Positions 35,803 to 47,328 of a DNA stretch of 64,000 bases are shown piece after piece; the first letter of the stretch is position 1; each line of letters starts with the position of its first letter. Source of the DNA: Blepharisma japonicum (taxonomy: Eukaryota > Ciliophora > Heterotrichea > Heterotrichida > Blepharismidae). Below the pieces are notes generated by a model. The model searched no databases, had not been told where the DNA came from, and saw only the letters and a list, made by a program, of their open reading frames with translations. A program made the translations under genes and the position numbers. The stretch lies in NCBI GenBank assembly GCA_949751835.1, contig CATKHK010000090.1:1-64000 (forward strand), in the 5' to 3' direction.

Positions 35803-37095
35803 TTATAATGCTTTTATTTGAGATAGTTGCTTCGAAGAAAGGTCGAATTTTCAAAGAAGATCGTTATATTTGACAAAATAAATAGCATTTTTATATCGGA
35901 TTTTAGCAGATTGCAAATAATTTGATGGCATATTGTTGCAGCCAATATTATTTCATCTTGATACATCATTTATCTCGCTTTCATAGATTTTCCCTTCTTG
36001 CTCTATAGCATAGATCTTATTATTGCCACTAATAAATATTTTATAAAATTTTTCTTGTAACACTATATTAGGAAGCTCTTTATAACTATTATGAATAGTG
36101 CAGTAGCTTATTATTTTTTGTAAATAATAGCCCGTTATAAGAATTGAATAATCAAACTGTACATTGCAGCTTATATCAAAATTCAAGTTATTTGGTAAAG
36201 AGGCTAAGCTTTCTCATTTATTGCTTAGCATATCATATTTTTCTGCTAAATTATTTCTCCCTCCAATTAAATAAACAGAATTTTTTATAATAATTGGGTC
36301 AATATAATAATTTATTTTAGCTTCAGCTAATGTTTTAATGTTTCTATGCTCATCAATAATAAAAGTAAAGCCAGATCCTCCGTTTAAAGAATAAAAGTAG
36401 CTTTTATCAGGAAGCATAAAGCAGCTATAATCACACCCAGATATTACTTGTGGTAAATCTACAGTTGTAGTTGTTATCTGAAAATTTTCAAGATTAATTG
36501 TAGAAAAGTCTTTTGTTTTGTGTCTAAAATATGATAAATCTTTTGACTCTACAATATCTTTTATTTGCTTTCTGAAAGGATCTCAAGGTGTTTCAAAGAA
36601 TTTATTGATTGAATCAATGATTTCATTAATATTTATTTGCAGGTTTTTATTTCACCCTAATAACTGTTCTTGAGCCTGCTGTACATTAAGCTTTAATATA
36701 TTTTCTATATCATTTTCAGAAAAAATGTCTAGAATTTTTTGGTCTTTTTCTAATATTTCCATCATTTTTTTGCATTTTAGTTCTATTTTATTCATTTCCT
36801 CCATAAAAATATCTAAATGTTCTTTAACATTTTTGATAATTTCATATGAATTCTGTACCATCTGATTTCTAAAAAGCTTTAAATCGCCAGAAATTTCTAG
36901 CATTTTCTGAATAATTGGACCTTTAAGTTCTGGTGATGGCTCAAAATAATTCTTTATACACTGGTGCCCTCTTGGACTTTGAGACTCGACATGCTCAGCA
37001 AGATGTTCATAGCAGAATAGAGTCTTCCCTCGGCATTCACATTTCCCATATACTTGATTTTTGCAGTCAAGTTTAAAGCAATGATTGTTCATCAA
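35803..37095 (-). CDS. Family A protein, copy A11 (430 aa), most diverged of the array
   Basis: Intact. Zinc cluster kept (CFKLDC, YGKCEC, CYEH, GHQ) but most of the rest has drifted: the coil has IFMEEMNKIELKCKKMMEIL and the linker FRKQIKDIVESKDLSYF. Kelch core NSVYLIGGRNNLAEKYDM, then Trp=TGA, ESLASLP; second unit NNKIYAIEQEGKIYESEIND, then Trp=TGA; third unit ends LL-W-KFDLSSKQ. TGA also codes the residue after EQLLG. It lies at the end of the array farthest from the telomere, next to A10, and both differ most from the rest. Confidence 0.85.
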
Positions 37096-38245
37096 ATAAA
37101 TTTCGGGAATATTGGAAATTTAAAAATAAAATATAAAGAAGATCATCATTAGGAGAAGCTCATGTGATGAATAATTAGAAAACCTTGAAATCCTTTAATA
37201 TACTAAAAGCTATCTATGAATTGGGCCCTGTTTGACACTTCCCAGCAAAGGAGTTGATTGAATTATTTTTTGAGGCGAGCAAACTCCCTAAATTGAATAA
37301 TCCAACCATAATGCATTTATCAGCCTGATGCTAGCTCGTCATTAAAAGTGCTAAACGAGCTTTTCGAGTTGGCAGGGAAGAATAAGACGCAGCGAGAGCA
37401 AAAAAGTGTTCTATGTATTCATTTGTGGGCTGAATATCAAAATCTCTGGCGGCACTCAAAAAGGACTGCCTTAGCATCCTGGAGAAGATTCGCCAAAATA
37501 TCGGGAAATGCGAGCTGCTACTGCTCAGCTATCGTGCTTAAACAGGCGGTCTTTCATCTCAATGGACAAACAAGTTTAGCCATCCAATTAAGGTAAATTA
37601 AGATTAAATTTAAGAAGTATCATATTGTCATTTATGTAATCCCAAGCATAAAAGAACAAAGATAGCATCAGCTAGGTGGATATCATGAAGCAATTCTTGA
37701 AGCAAAATCGAAAACCTACATACTCTCGCTTAAAAATTTAATTTTTTTAAGTAAAAACTTCTCCAAAGCAAACATAATTAAATTTTTCAAAATTTTAAAG
37801 GTAAAACTTAAATTATGAAGGATTAATTTCAATTAATGATAATTTTCAAGCTGTGAAAAAAACTTAATTACTTCCAATAAAAAAATAAAAAATCAAGCCT
37901 AAAAGAAGATGAAAAAAGCAAAAATTTCTCAAAAGAAAACATAATTTGGACACTGTAATTGTGAATGAAGATCGTTAAGGCGAAAATGGGCGATTATGCA
38001 TGATAAATTGATATCTGAAAAATTGAGGATTAAAGGTATTTAAGCCTTAGCTCAATATGATTAAAGCCTGAATAGAAAATTTAATTCCTAGAGAATTTTT
38101 GGCTAGAGATCCAATAGATGCTCGAGATATAAGTATGTGCCTTAATATAATACGTAAAATTGTATATATATATATATATATATATAAATGCACTTATAAA
38201 AGCAATTTAAGTGTGATATATTAATCTTGAATTCTATTATGAATC
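37096..38245. other. Spacer with GC-richer decayed stretch
   Basis: About 37215-37600 is clearly less AT-rich than its surroundings. It holds competing plus-strand frames with protein-like phrases (NELFELAGKNKTQREQK, and in another frame LSILEKIRQNIGKCELLLL). That looks like a broken gene fragment of unknown family rather than a gene. The rest is AT-rich and lysine/stop-dense with nothing recognised. Confidence 0.4.
38163..38186. repeat. (TA)12 microsatellite
   Basis: Twelve uninterrupted TA units in intergenic DNA. Confidence 0.95.
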
Positions 38246-38249
38246 TATA

Positions 38250-38460
38250 AAAGATTTAACAGCAAATGCTTCAAAAGATGGTCTTAAAAGCAAGCTTTAT
38301 GAGAAATGTGATTTATTTTACAAATATCATGCCTTTAGGCATATACCAAAGCCAAACCATAAAGGACATCAACACTCAAGATGCTGTTAAAGCCACTAGA
38401 AAAAATTAAGCAATCAATTGTCGATAGGCTAAAAGTTCTTAAAACAGAATATTAAAAATG
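38250..38460 (+). pseudogene. Family A-like fossil, zinc-cluster fragment
   Basis: Plus-strand reading gives KLYEKCDLFYKYHAFRHI, then KPNHKGHQHSR, then one frame over LKPLEKIKQSIVDRLKVLK. It parallels CDCEEKVxLCxEHxxEH, KPSxKGHQ and RPAEEVKQxxIQKLxEIK of array genes. No start, one frame change, no Kelch part. Opposite in orientation to the array. Confidence 0.65.
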
Positions 38461-38646
38461 AAAATTTGAACTATTGCTAATAAAATTAAATTAAAGATTT
38501 TACTAAGTCTACTTGCTATCAAAAGATCGTATTAAGACTTCTAAGATCGAAAACAGTAAATTTCGAATGAAAATTTATTACTCTATGTTCTATAATCAAC
38601 CACCTAGCTACTAGCATATCTAATCTATTAGATATTTAAATTTAGA

Positions 38647-40479
38647 TTAAATGACCGCATAAATCACCAAAATCCAAGCCAAAACTAGGCCTTTTGCTGA
38701 GCCAACATCAATGCATTTTTTCTCTTTAACACTGAATGCTTGCCTATGATCTTTGCAGATGCATACTCCACTAATATTTTCTAACGAATCATAACAAGTT
38801 AGGCACGTCTGATATTCTACGCATGATTGGCATCCAATAATGCAATTATCTTCACAATTAGGCTGATCAGAATTGCAGCTTACACAAGAGTTCGAGGTTG
38901 GATCATATATTGTATAAACTTCATTACATACACAAGTGTAATAAATTGACATATGCAGATTTGGAAGGCATGTAGCACATTCTTCAGGTTCTGCACATGT
39001 AGCACAGCCATCTAAGCATGGTGAGCATACTCCTTGATTAGCATACTTTCCATCAGGGCAAGGAACACAAGTGTCAGTTGTATTGTCATACACCTTTGTG
39101 TCGTCAAGGCAAGCACAATATGCTCCTTCATTAATTAAAATATTGCTATTAACACATGTGATGCAATCAGTATCATCGTAGCAAGTACCACAACCATTTC
39201 CACATGGGTCACAAACATTAGTGTTTTGATTAAGATATTGACCAAAAGGACAGCTACAAGTATTAGTAGTTGTATTAAACTTAACTACGTTACTTGTGCA
39301 TGAGCAGGTTCCATCTCCATTACGAGTCATATGAGTACTGTCAAAACAAGTTGTACACTGAGTTGGAGACGTACAAGTTTGGCAGCCATATCCGCATGCT
39401 TGACAATCTCCATTAGAATCTTGATAAAAACCTGGAGCACAGGCACATACATTGTTTTGATTATAAGCTTTATTGGGTTTTAAGCAAGTGCATAAGCCAT
39501 TTACAACCTGAGAATTATCAGGATCATAACATTGGGTGCATACTGAACCAGCACCAATGCCAGTAGATTGGCAAACTTCGCAATGGCTAGAGCATGCAAG
39601 GCACAAATTATTTGTATATGAGAAATATCCAGGTAGACACTCTATGCAAGATGTTGAATTGCATTCTAAGCAATTTACATAATTGCATTCTAAGCATTGA
39701 TTATTGTCGAAGTAATATCCAGAAATGCATGAATCACACTGCATTCCGCTATTACAAGTTTCACATAGCTGCATAGTACAACACTGAGTTCTGTTGTAAT
39801 TGGGATAATAATTATTATTGCAAATCGAGCATGAGTATGGTGAACTACAAAAAGAGCAATGGCTGATATCGCAGTTTGATTCTAAATTTTCTGTCCAATT
39901 TTTCAAGTAATCTTCAATTTCACTTAGTAATTGATTTCGAATTAAATCATCTTCGAAAATGATGCTTGAAAGGGTTGAGGATAAAAACTTTACCTGTGAA
40001 ACAGTTTCAAGTTTTAAAAATTTTTCTAAGTTTATTGCAATCGATACTAAATGTAGTTGACTGCCACTCCCGCACGCCCCTATCATAGCCAACTCATTTT
40101 GGGATTTATTGCTAAGCGTGATGTACAAGCCGAAATCTGCGTCAATTCCTTGACTTTTTATTATTTCATGAATTAAAAAGTCATCACACTGGATTTTCTC
40201 TCCAAACTTAGAGACTTCTTTTAGAGGTTGAGAAAGCACTAAATCTGATAAAATTCAGGTAGCTATGCCAGCAACCTCTTTTATAGTCTTATCCGACTGA
40301 GTATTTTGAAAGGCACTTTCATCGACCTCCAATGAAATTTTTAGCTGGTTGTAAATTCCTTCATAAGAGCCAATTAAGCTTTTTAAGAAGTATTTTGGAA
40401 TTTCGTGATCGTCCTGCGATGCTAAACATTGAATTGAGAGCCCCAACAAAAGAAGAATTATAGTAAATCTTTGTTGCAT
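38647..40479 (-). CDS. Family B GPI-type Cys-rich surface protein, copy B2 (610 aa)
   Basis: Intact with one TGA=Trp (GIAT-W-ILSDL). Signal peptide residues 1-20 (IILLLLGLSIQCLA), then the N-terminal domain to about 190. Here GIDADFGLYITLSN followed by a Cys and LVSIAINLEKFLKLET resembles the part of leishmanolysin (M8) just before its HExxH helix. The helix position reads SSTLSSIIFEDD and has no His, so no protease activity is expected. Residues about 195-590 are CxxC-rich repeats (for example CxxCNSxxCxxC, GYGCQTCTSPTQC). The tail SAKGLVLAWILVIYAVI ends at the membrane segment, as GPI-anchored proteins do. Likely secreted and held on the cell surface or cilia. Confidence 0.85.
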
Positions 40480-41457
40480 ATTTATTCACCAGGCCTATGC
40501 AGGTCAAATAGCCATTAGGGCATTTAAGATATCGATCATAATACAAGGAATTCTAATTCTCGTTAAACTTAAATAAAAATCGAAATTTTATACAAAGCCA
40601 CTGTGAATCAGCCATACAGTAAATATAATTTAAATATCAATGAACTTTAATCCCAGATAGTAATGCTCTAAATTATTCCAAAATCGCTTAACTGAAGGAA
40701 TTTTTAATCAGATTTAGAAGATTTGATACGGCCACCAAAAATTACAAAATATAAATTATCCTATAGAAAAGATTAATCTGTATTAAATATAATAAAACAT
40801 TTCATGGTAAAATTACTAATATTTTTATAAAGCTTTATGTTGGAACAAATTTAAAATAATCATAGAAAAGCATAATTACTCATAATTATTATATATTTAC
40901 ACATATTTTTAGGGTCTATTAAAATACTTGTAATAATAAAAATAAGTTGCGAAAAGATTCGTGTAAATCTAATATAATACAGAAAGATCTAAATAAATCC
41001 TGAAAAATCTCCAAATCACGTGAAAAATTAAAAAAAGGTATTGACCCAATAAGAGCTTTCAAATCCAGCTGAAACATGAAATAATCTCAATAAAAGATCA
41101 CTGAACTTTCTTCCAAGCTGATGTGAGGGCATGGCTTCTAAGAGAGCAGCACAATTATAACTACGAAATATTAATTGCAAAGAACTTAATAATCAAAAAG
41201 AAAATCTAAGACTTATAAGTAGAAGTATTTTAGTCTCTCGAATTATTAAATGATCTTCGCAAAAACTGACTACTTGTTTATCAAACTATTGCATTAGAAC
41301 TTCTAAGCCCTCATTCGAATTAAATAAAAATCCTTTTGACTATATTCCATCATAAATGTAGGATAGAAAAAAGGGAATTTAGAATGATAGTTTTATTACC
41401 CTATATTCTATTATTAACCATCTAGTATATTTAATCTATCCAAGATTTAAATTTAGA
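40480..41457. repeat. Duplicated Family B flanks
   Basis: The part next to 40480 is the 5' flank of B2, including a decayed copy of the 10.7-10.9 kb region. The part next to 41457 is the 3' flank of B3. Downstream of B stops the phrase TAATCTAAATTTAAAT is shared by most copies and may hold 3'-end signals. No gene. Confidence 0.6.
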
Positions 41458-43284
41458 TTAAATGGCCGCATAAAGCACCAAAATCCAAACCGAAGCGAGC
41501 CCCTGTGCTGAGCTCTCGCCAACGCATTTTTTCTCCATATTGCTGAATTCTTGCTTATGATCTTTGCATACGCATTCTCCATTAATATTTTCTAAAGAAT
41601 CATAACAAGTTAGGCACGACTGATAATCTGAGCATGCTTTGCATCCTAAAATGCAATTATCTTCACAATTAGGAGTAACAGATGTGCAGCTTACACAAGA
41701 GTTCGAGCTTGTATCATATAGTGTATAAACTTCATCACATATGCAACCATAATAAATTGACATATGCATGCCTGGAGGGCATGTAGTGCATTTACCAGGT
41801 TCTATGCATGTAGCACAGCCATCTAAGCATGGGTAACATACTCCACCATAAGCATAATTTCCATCAGGGCAAGAGACACAAGATTCAGTTTTATTGTCAT
41901 ACACCTTTGTATCGTCATTGCAAACGCAATTTGATCCTCCAATTGTATGTAAAATGTTGTTATTAACACATTCGTAGCAATGTCCATCAAGAGAAGAGCA
42001 AGCAGCACAAGTATCTTGGCATGGCTCGCAAGAATTGGTGGTTGTATTAAGATATTGACGATAAGGACAGGCGCAAATATTAGTAGTCGTATTAAATTTA
42101 AGTTCATTATTTGTGCATGAGCAGGTTCCGTCTCCATTACTGGTCATATCATAGCTGTCGAAACAAGCTGAGCACTGAGATGGAGACGTACAAGTTTGGC
42201 AGCCATGACCGCATGCTTGGCAATTTCCATTAGAATCTTGATAAAAACCTGGAGCACAGGCACATATATTGTTTTGATTATAAATTTCATTGGGCTTTAA
42301 GCAAGTGCATAAGCCATTTAAAACCTGAGAATGATCAGGATCATAGCATTCAGTGCATACTGAATTTTCTCCATCTCCAATAGATTTGCAAACTGCGCAA
42401 TTTCGAGAGCATCCATAGCAATCATTATTTGAATTTAAGTAATATCCAGGTAGACATTCTATGCAGGATGTTGAATTGCATTGTGAGCAATAAATAAAAT
42501 TGCATGGCATACATTTATTATTGTTGAAATAATATCCAGCCCAGCATGTATCACACTGATTTCCGCTAGGACAAGATACGCAGAATAACGAAGGACAGCA
42601 CTGAGTGCTGTTGTAGTTGGGATATAAATTTTTTTCGCAACTCGTGCATGAATGCTCTGAACTACAAAAAGTGCAATTAGGGATATTGCAGTTTGTTCCC
42701 ATCCAATTTTTCAAGTAATCTTCAATTTCGCTGAGTAACTGATTTCGAATTAAATCATCTTCAAAAATGATGCCTGCAAGGGCTGAGGACAAAAGCTTTA
42801 CTTGTGAAACAGTTTCAAGTTTTACAAATTTTTCTAAGTTTATAGCAATTGACACTGCAAGTAGTTGATTGCCACTTTCACATTTCTTTATCGTAGTCAG
42901 CTCATTTTGGGATTTATTGCTTATAGTGATGTATAAGCCGAAATCTGCGTCAATTCCTTGACTTTTTATTATTTCATGAATTAAAAAGTCATCACATTGG
43001 ATTTTCTCTCCAAATTTGGGGACTGCGTTTAGAGGTTGGGAAAGCACTAAATCTGATAAAATTCCGATTACTATGTCAACAACCTCTTTTACAGCCTTAT
43101 CTGACTGAGTATTTTGAAAGGCACTTTCATCGACCTCCAAAGAAATTTTTAGCTGGCTGTAAATTCCTTCATAAGGATCAGCTAAGCTTTTTAAGAAGTA
43201 TTTTGGAATTTCGTGAATCTCCTGCGACGCTAAAGATTGAATTGAGAGTCCCAACAAAAGAAGAATTATAGCAAATATTTGCAT
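41458..43284 (-). CDS. Family B surface protein, copy B3 (608 aa)
   Basis: The only B copy with no in-frame TGA, so its 608 residues are open in the standard code too, which makes it the family reference. Starts MQIFAIILLLLGLSI. N-terminal domain has GIDADFGLYITISNKS and CESGNQLLAVSIAINLEKF. The Cys repeats differ from B2 mainly in the C-terminal third (QDTCAACSSLDGHC, GGSNCVCNDDT), where B2 and B4 share CGNGCGTCYDD. Tail SAQGLASVWILVLYAAI. Swapped blocks between copies suggest recombination within the repeats. Confidence 0.88.
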   Translation of the reverse strand: MQIFAIILLLLGLSIQSLASQEIHEIPKYFLKSLADPYEGIYSQLKISLEVDESAFQNTQSDKAVKEVVDIVIGILSDLVLSQPLNAVPKFGEKIQCDDFLIHEIIKSQGIDADFGLYITISNKSQNELTTIKKCESGNQLLAVSIAINLEKFVKLETVSQVKLLSSALAGIIFEDDLIRNQLLSEIEDYLKNWMGTNCNIPNCTFCSSEHSCTSCEKNLYPNYNSTQCCPSLFCVSCPSGNQCDTCWAGYYFNNNKCMPCNFIYCSQCNSTSCIECLPGYYLNSNNDCYGCSRNCAVCKSIGDGENSVCTECYDPDHSQVLNGLCTCLKPNEIYNQNNICACAPGFYQDSNGNCQACGHGCQTCTSPSQCSACFDSYDMTSNGDGTCSCTNNELKFNTTTNICACPYRQYLNTTTNSCEPCQDTCAACSSLDGHCYECVNNNILHTIGGSNCVCNDDTKVYDNKTESCVSCPDGNYAYGGVCYPCLDGCATCIEPGKCTTCPPGMHMSIYYGCICDEVYTLYDTSSNSCVSCTSVTPNCEDNCILGCKACSDYQSCLTCYDSLENINGECVCKDHKQEFSNMEKKCVGESSAQGLASVWILVLYAAI

Positions 43285-44315
43285 ATTTATTTCACCAAAC
43301 TTATTTAGATCATATAGCCATTAGGACATTTAAGATATTTGATTCATGGTGCAAGAATTTCTAATTCTCGCTAAACTTAAATAAAAATCAAAATTTGAAC
43401 AAAGCCATCGTGAATCAGCAGTACAGAAAATAATTTAAATATAAATAGTGCTTTAATCTCGGATAATAATTCTTAAATTGTTTCAGAATCACTTAGATAG
43501 GCTATTTCTAAATTTATTCCTGAGATTTAGAAGATTTGATAATGCCAACAAAAAGGGCAGAAATAAAAAAATATATATAGTAAAAATTAATTGATTTTAA
43601 AATAAAGGAAAACATTTCATGACAAAATTACTAATTTTTCTGTATAACTTTTTGTTGGAACAAGTTTAAAATAATCATAAAAATGCATAATTGCTCATAA
43701 TTATTTTATATATTTACATAAATTTTTGCCCTTTTAAAATCCTAATAATAAAAATAAAAATAAGCATGGATTCTATTAGAATAAATCTAAATAATTCAAA
43801 AAGATCTAAAACCTGAAAAAACTTCACATCACGTCTCCAGGTCAAGAAAATTAAAAAAGGTATTAAGCCAAGAAGAGCTCGCAAAGACTATTGAAACATA
43901 AAACAGTCTCAATAAAAGATCGCTACACTTTCTTTCAAGCTGATTTGAGGTGCTGACTTCTAAGAGAACAACACAACGATCACCAACGAAATATAAATTA
44001 AATATAGCTTAATAGAATATAAACCCTTTAAATAGGCATTATTATAGATAGAAAATTGAAGATATTATTAATGAAACTAAAAATTATCAAAATTTGGTCT
44101 GCCTAGTCTATTCGCTTTATCAAAAGATTATTCTAGGACTTCTAAGTTCTCATCCAACTTAAATAACAATACCTACATTTTCCTACATGCCATTATAAAA
44201 CGTAATATCAAAAAAGGAATGTTTAAATTGAGTTTTATTACTCCCAAATTCTATATCAGCCATCTAGATGCTAGCATATCTTATCTACTATAATTATTAG
44301 ATTATTATTTAAATT
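43285..44315. repeat. Duplicated Family B 5' and 3' flanks
   Basis: 43285-44200 parallels 10260-11170 closely, down to TGCCTAGTCTATTCGCTTTA in both. The remainder is the 3' flank of B4 up to the insert at 44316. No gene. Confidence 0.65.
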
Positions 44316-44637
44316 GGAGCGGGCTTCAAACTCAGGTAGTTTATGCACCGGCGATCACGCATAACGCCCTATCTTGTCGACTAACCTGAATTAGTGACGC
44401 TACCGTCTTTGCGGGCACTCACCAAAATAATTGTCCGGGTCCTCCTCTTCAACAAAGGACTCTCTAAACTATTTAGTACCGGGGTATAAGTATATCATCT
44501 GATGCCTCGACTGCCATGCCTCATCTAAGCATCCAGAAGTAAGAAATGACGCGCCTCCTGTTTTCCATCTCTAAGTCGAAAAAAGACATGTCCTGGTTAG
44601 GCAAAACTCACCCATATTTACTAGGAAGATTTAAATT
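44307..44637. mobile_element. GC-richer 313-bp insert with 9-bp direct repeats
   Basis: ATTTAAATT at 44307-44315 and 44629-44637 flank 313 bp with close to balanced base composition, unlike anything nearby. Other Family B copies run straight through ATTTAAATTTAGATTAA here, so the block was inserted and the repeat looks like a target-site duplication. No long frame is credible. Near its left end, on the minus strand, GAGTTTGAAGCCC is loosely like a pol III B box, but no tRNA fold closes. Identity unknown. It replaces the normal 3' flank of B4, ending 13 bp from the stop codon. Confidence 0.6.
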
Positions 44638-44641
44638 TAGA

Positions 44642-46471
44642 TTAAATGACCGCATAAAGCGCCAAAATCCAAACCAAAACTAGCCCCTTTGCTGAGCCAA
44701 TATCAATGCATTTTTGCTCGTCAATGTTGAAAATTTTCTTATGATCTTTACAGATGCATACTCCATTAATATTTTCTTGCGAGTCAAAACAAGTTTGGCA
44801 CGTCTGATATTCTGTGCATACTTTGCATCCTAGAATGCAATTATCTATACAATTAGGCTGACCAGAATTGCAGCTTACACAAGAGTTCGTACTTGGATTA
44901 AATATTGTATAAACTTCATCACATACACAAGTTTCTTGGTTTGACAAATGTAGATTTGGAAGGCATGTAGTGCATTCATCATCTTGTGAGCATGTAGCGC
45001 AGCCATCTAAGCATGGTGAGCATACTCCTTGGTCGTCAACATACTTTCCATCAGGGCAAGGAACACAAGTGTCAGTTGTATTGTCATAAACACCTCCATC
45101 AATGCAAATGCAATATCCTCCTTCATTAAGTAAAATGTTGCTATTAACACATGTGATGCAATCAGTATCATCGTAGCAAGTACCACAACCATTTCCACAT
45201 GGATCACAAACATTGGTGTCCTGATTAAGATATTGACCAAAAGGGCAGCTACATGTATTAGTAGTTGTATTAAATTTAACTTTGTTACTTGTGCATGAGC
45301 AGGTTCCGTCTCCGTTGCGGGTCATGTGAGTACTGTCGAAACAAATTGTACACTGAGTTGGAGACGTACAAGTTTGGCAGCCATATCCACATGCTTGACA
45401 ATCTCCATTAGAATCTTGATAAAAACCTGGAGCACAGGCACATACATTGTTTTGGTTATAAACTTCATTGGGTTTTAAGCAAGTGCATAAGCCATTTACT
45501 ATCTCTGAATGATCAGGATCATAACATTGGGTACATACTGAACCGGCGCCAATGCCACTAGATTGGCAAACTTCGCAATTGCTAGAACATGAAAAGCAGA
45601 ATACATTTAAATATATGAAATATCCAGGTTGGCATTCTAAGCAGGCTGTGGAATTGCATTCTAAGCAATTTATATATCTGCATGGAAAACATTGATCATT
45701 ATAGAAGTAATATCCAGTAACACATGAATCGCATTGATTTCCGTTATTACAAGTTTCACATAGTTGCATAGGACAACACTGAGTGCCGTTAACATTGAGA
45801 TAATAATTTGAATTGCAAATTGAACATATTGTGGCTGATTGGCAAGAAAAGCAATTGTTTACGCAGGTTGATTCTAAATTTTCAGTTCAATTTTCCAAAT
45901 AACCTTCAATTTCACTCAGTAACTGATTTCGAATTAAATCATTTTCGAAAATGGCACTTGCAAGAACTGAGGATAAAAATTTTATCTGTGAAACTGTTTC
46001 AAGTTTTAAAAATTTTTCTAAGTTTATTGCAATCGACACTGCAAGTAATTGATTACTACTTTCGCATTTCTTTATCGTAGCCATCTCATTTTCGGGTTTA
46101 TTGCTAAGCGTGATGTACAAGCCGAAATCTGCGTCAATTCCTTGACTTTTTATTATTTCATGAATTAAAAAGCCATCACATTGGATTTTCTCTCCAAACT
46201 TAGAGACTTCTTTTAGAGGTTGAGAAAGCACTAAATCTGATAAAATTCAGGCTACTATATCAGCAACCTCTTTTACAGCCTTATCCGACTGAGTATTTTG
46301 AAGGGCACTTTCATCGACCTCCAATGAAATTTTTAGCGGATTGTAGATTCCTTCATCAGGGCCAACTAAGCTTTTTAAGAAGTATTTTGGGATTTCATGA
46401 TTATCCAGAGATGCTAAAGATTGAATTGGGAGTCCCAACAGAAGAAGAATTATAGCAAATCTTTGTGGCAT
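44642..46471 (-). CDS. Family B surface protein, copy B4 (609 aa)
   Basis: Intact with two TGA=Trp (DIVA-W-ILSDL and YLEN-W-TENLE); the second Trp is TGG in B1 and B3. Signal peptide MPQRFAIILLLLGLPI, degenerate M8-like domain, CxxC repeats starting CVNNCFSC, and tail SAKGLVLVWILALYAVI. The repeat block from CGNGCGTCYDD onward is shared with B2, while the first repeats resemble B5. Its 3' flank is interrupted by the GC-richer insert, so mRNA 3'-end formation may differ from the other copies. Confidence 0.87.
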
Positions 46472-47328
46472 ATTTATTTCGCCAGGCCTATGTAGATCAA
46501 ATAGCCATTAGGATATTTAAGATGTTTGACTCATAATACAAGGACTTCTAATTCTCTTTAAACTTAAATAAAAATCAAAGTTTGAATTAGCCATACAGTA
46601 AATATAATTTAAATATCAATGGTGCTTTAATCTCAGGTCATAATGATCTAAACTATTCAAAAATAACTTAGCTTAAGGCTATTTATAAATTAATTTCTAA
46701 GATCTATCAGGTTTGATACAATACAAGCAAAAAATCCAAATTATAAAATTATCCTATAGAAAAGATTAATCAATATTATATAAAATAAAATATTTATAAT
46801 AAAATTTCCAATATAAAGGCATTTATTTTTCTGCATAGTTTTTTGTCAAAAGAAATTTATATTAATCATAAGAAAAGCTAATTATTCATAATTATTATAC
46901 ATATTTCCACATAATTTTTTGGCTTTATTAAAAATACTCAAAATAGTAAGAATAGGCTCGGATTATATAAGTCTAAAAATAAATAATAAAGAAGATCTCA
47001 AAAATGAAATCTTCAAAGTCAAGAAGAATTAAAAAAAAGAGGCGTTGAATCAAGAAGAGCTCAAAAAGCTTGCTGCATCATGAAGCAGTCAACAAAAGGT
47101 GGTTAAACTTTCTTATAATGCGATTTTAGGCAATGATTTCTATATCCTTTCCAAAAAGTTAGATCTAAAGACTAATAGGATTTTAATGAACAAAATAATA
47201 GAGTTAGATATTCATAATATAGCTTTAATAAATATTTTATAGTCTCAATTAAAAGGCCAGATTTGTAATAGATTTGAAAGAATTTGATTATTAAAAGTGC
47301 ATGTTTTGTAGAGTTGATAATAATAGCA
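46472..47328. repeat. Duplicated Family B 5' flank
   Basis: Drifted copy of the 10.3-11.0 kb flank, followed by about 200 bp shared with 56.1-56.2 kb that leads into the plus-strand gene at 47329. It lies between divergently transcribed genes, so both promoters must be here. Confidence 0.5.

Noticed and set aside
44316-44400. tRNA or tRNA-derived SINE at the left end of the GC-richer insert
   Set aside because: A loose B-box resemblance exists, but no acceptor, D, anticodon and T stems close together and the box is at the wrong end for a SINE.
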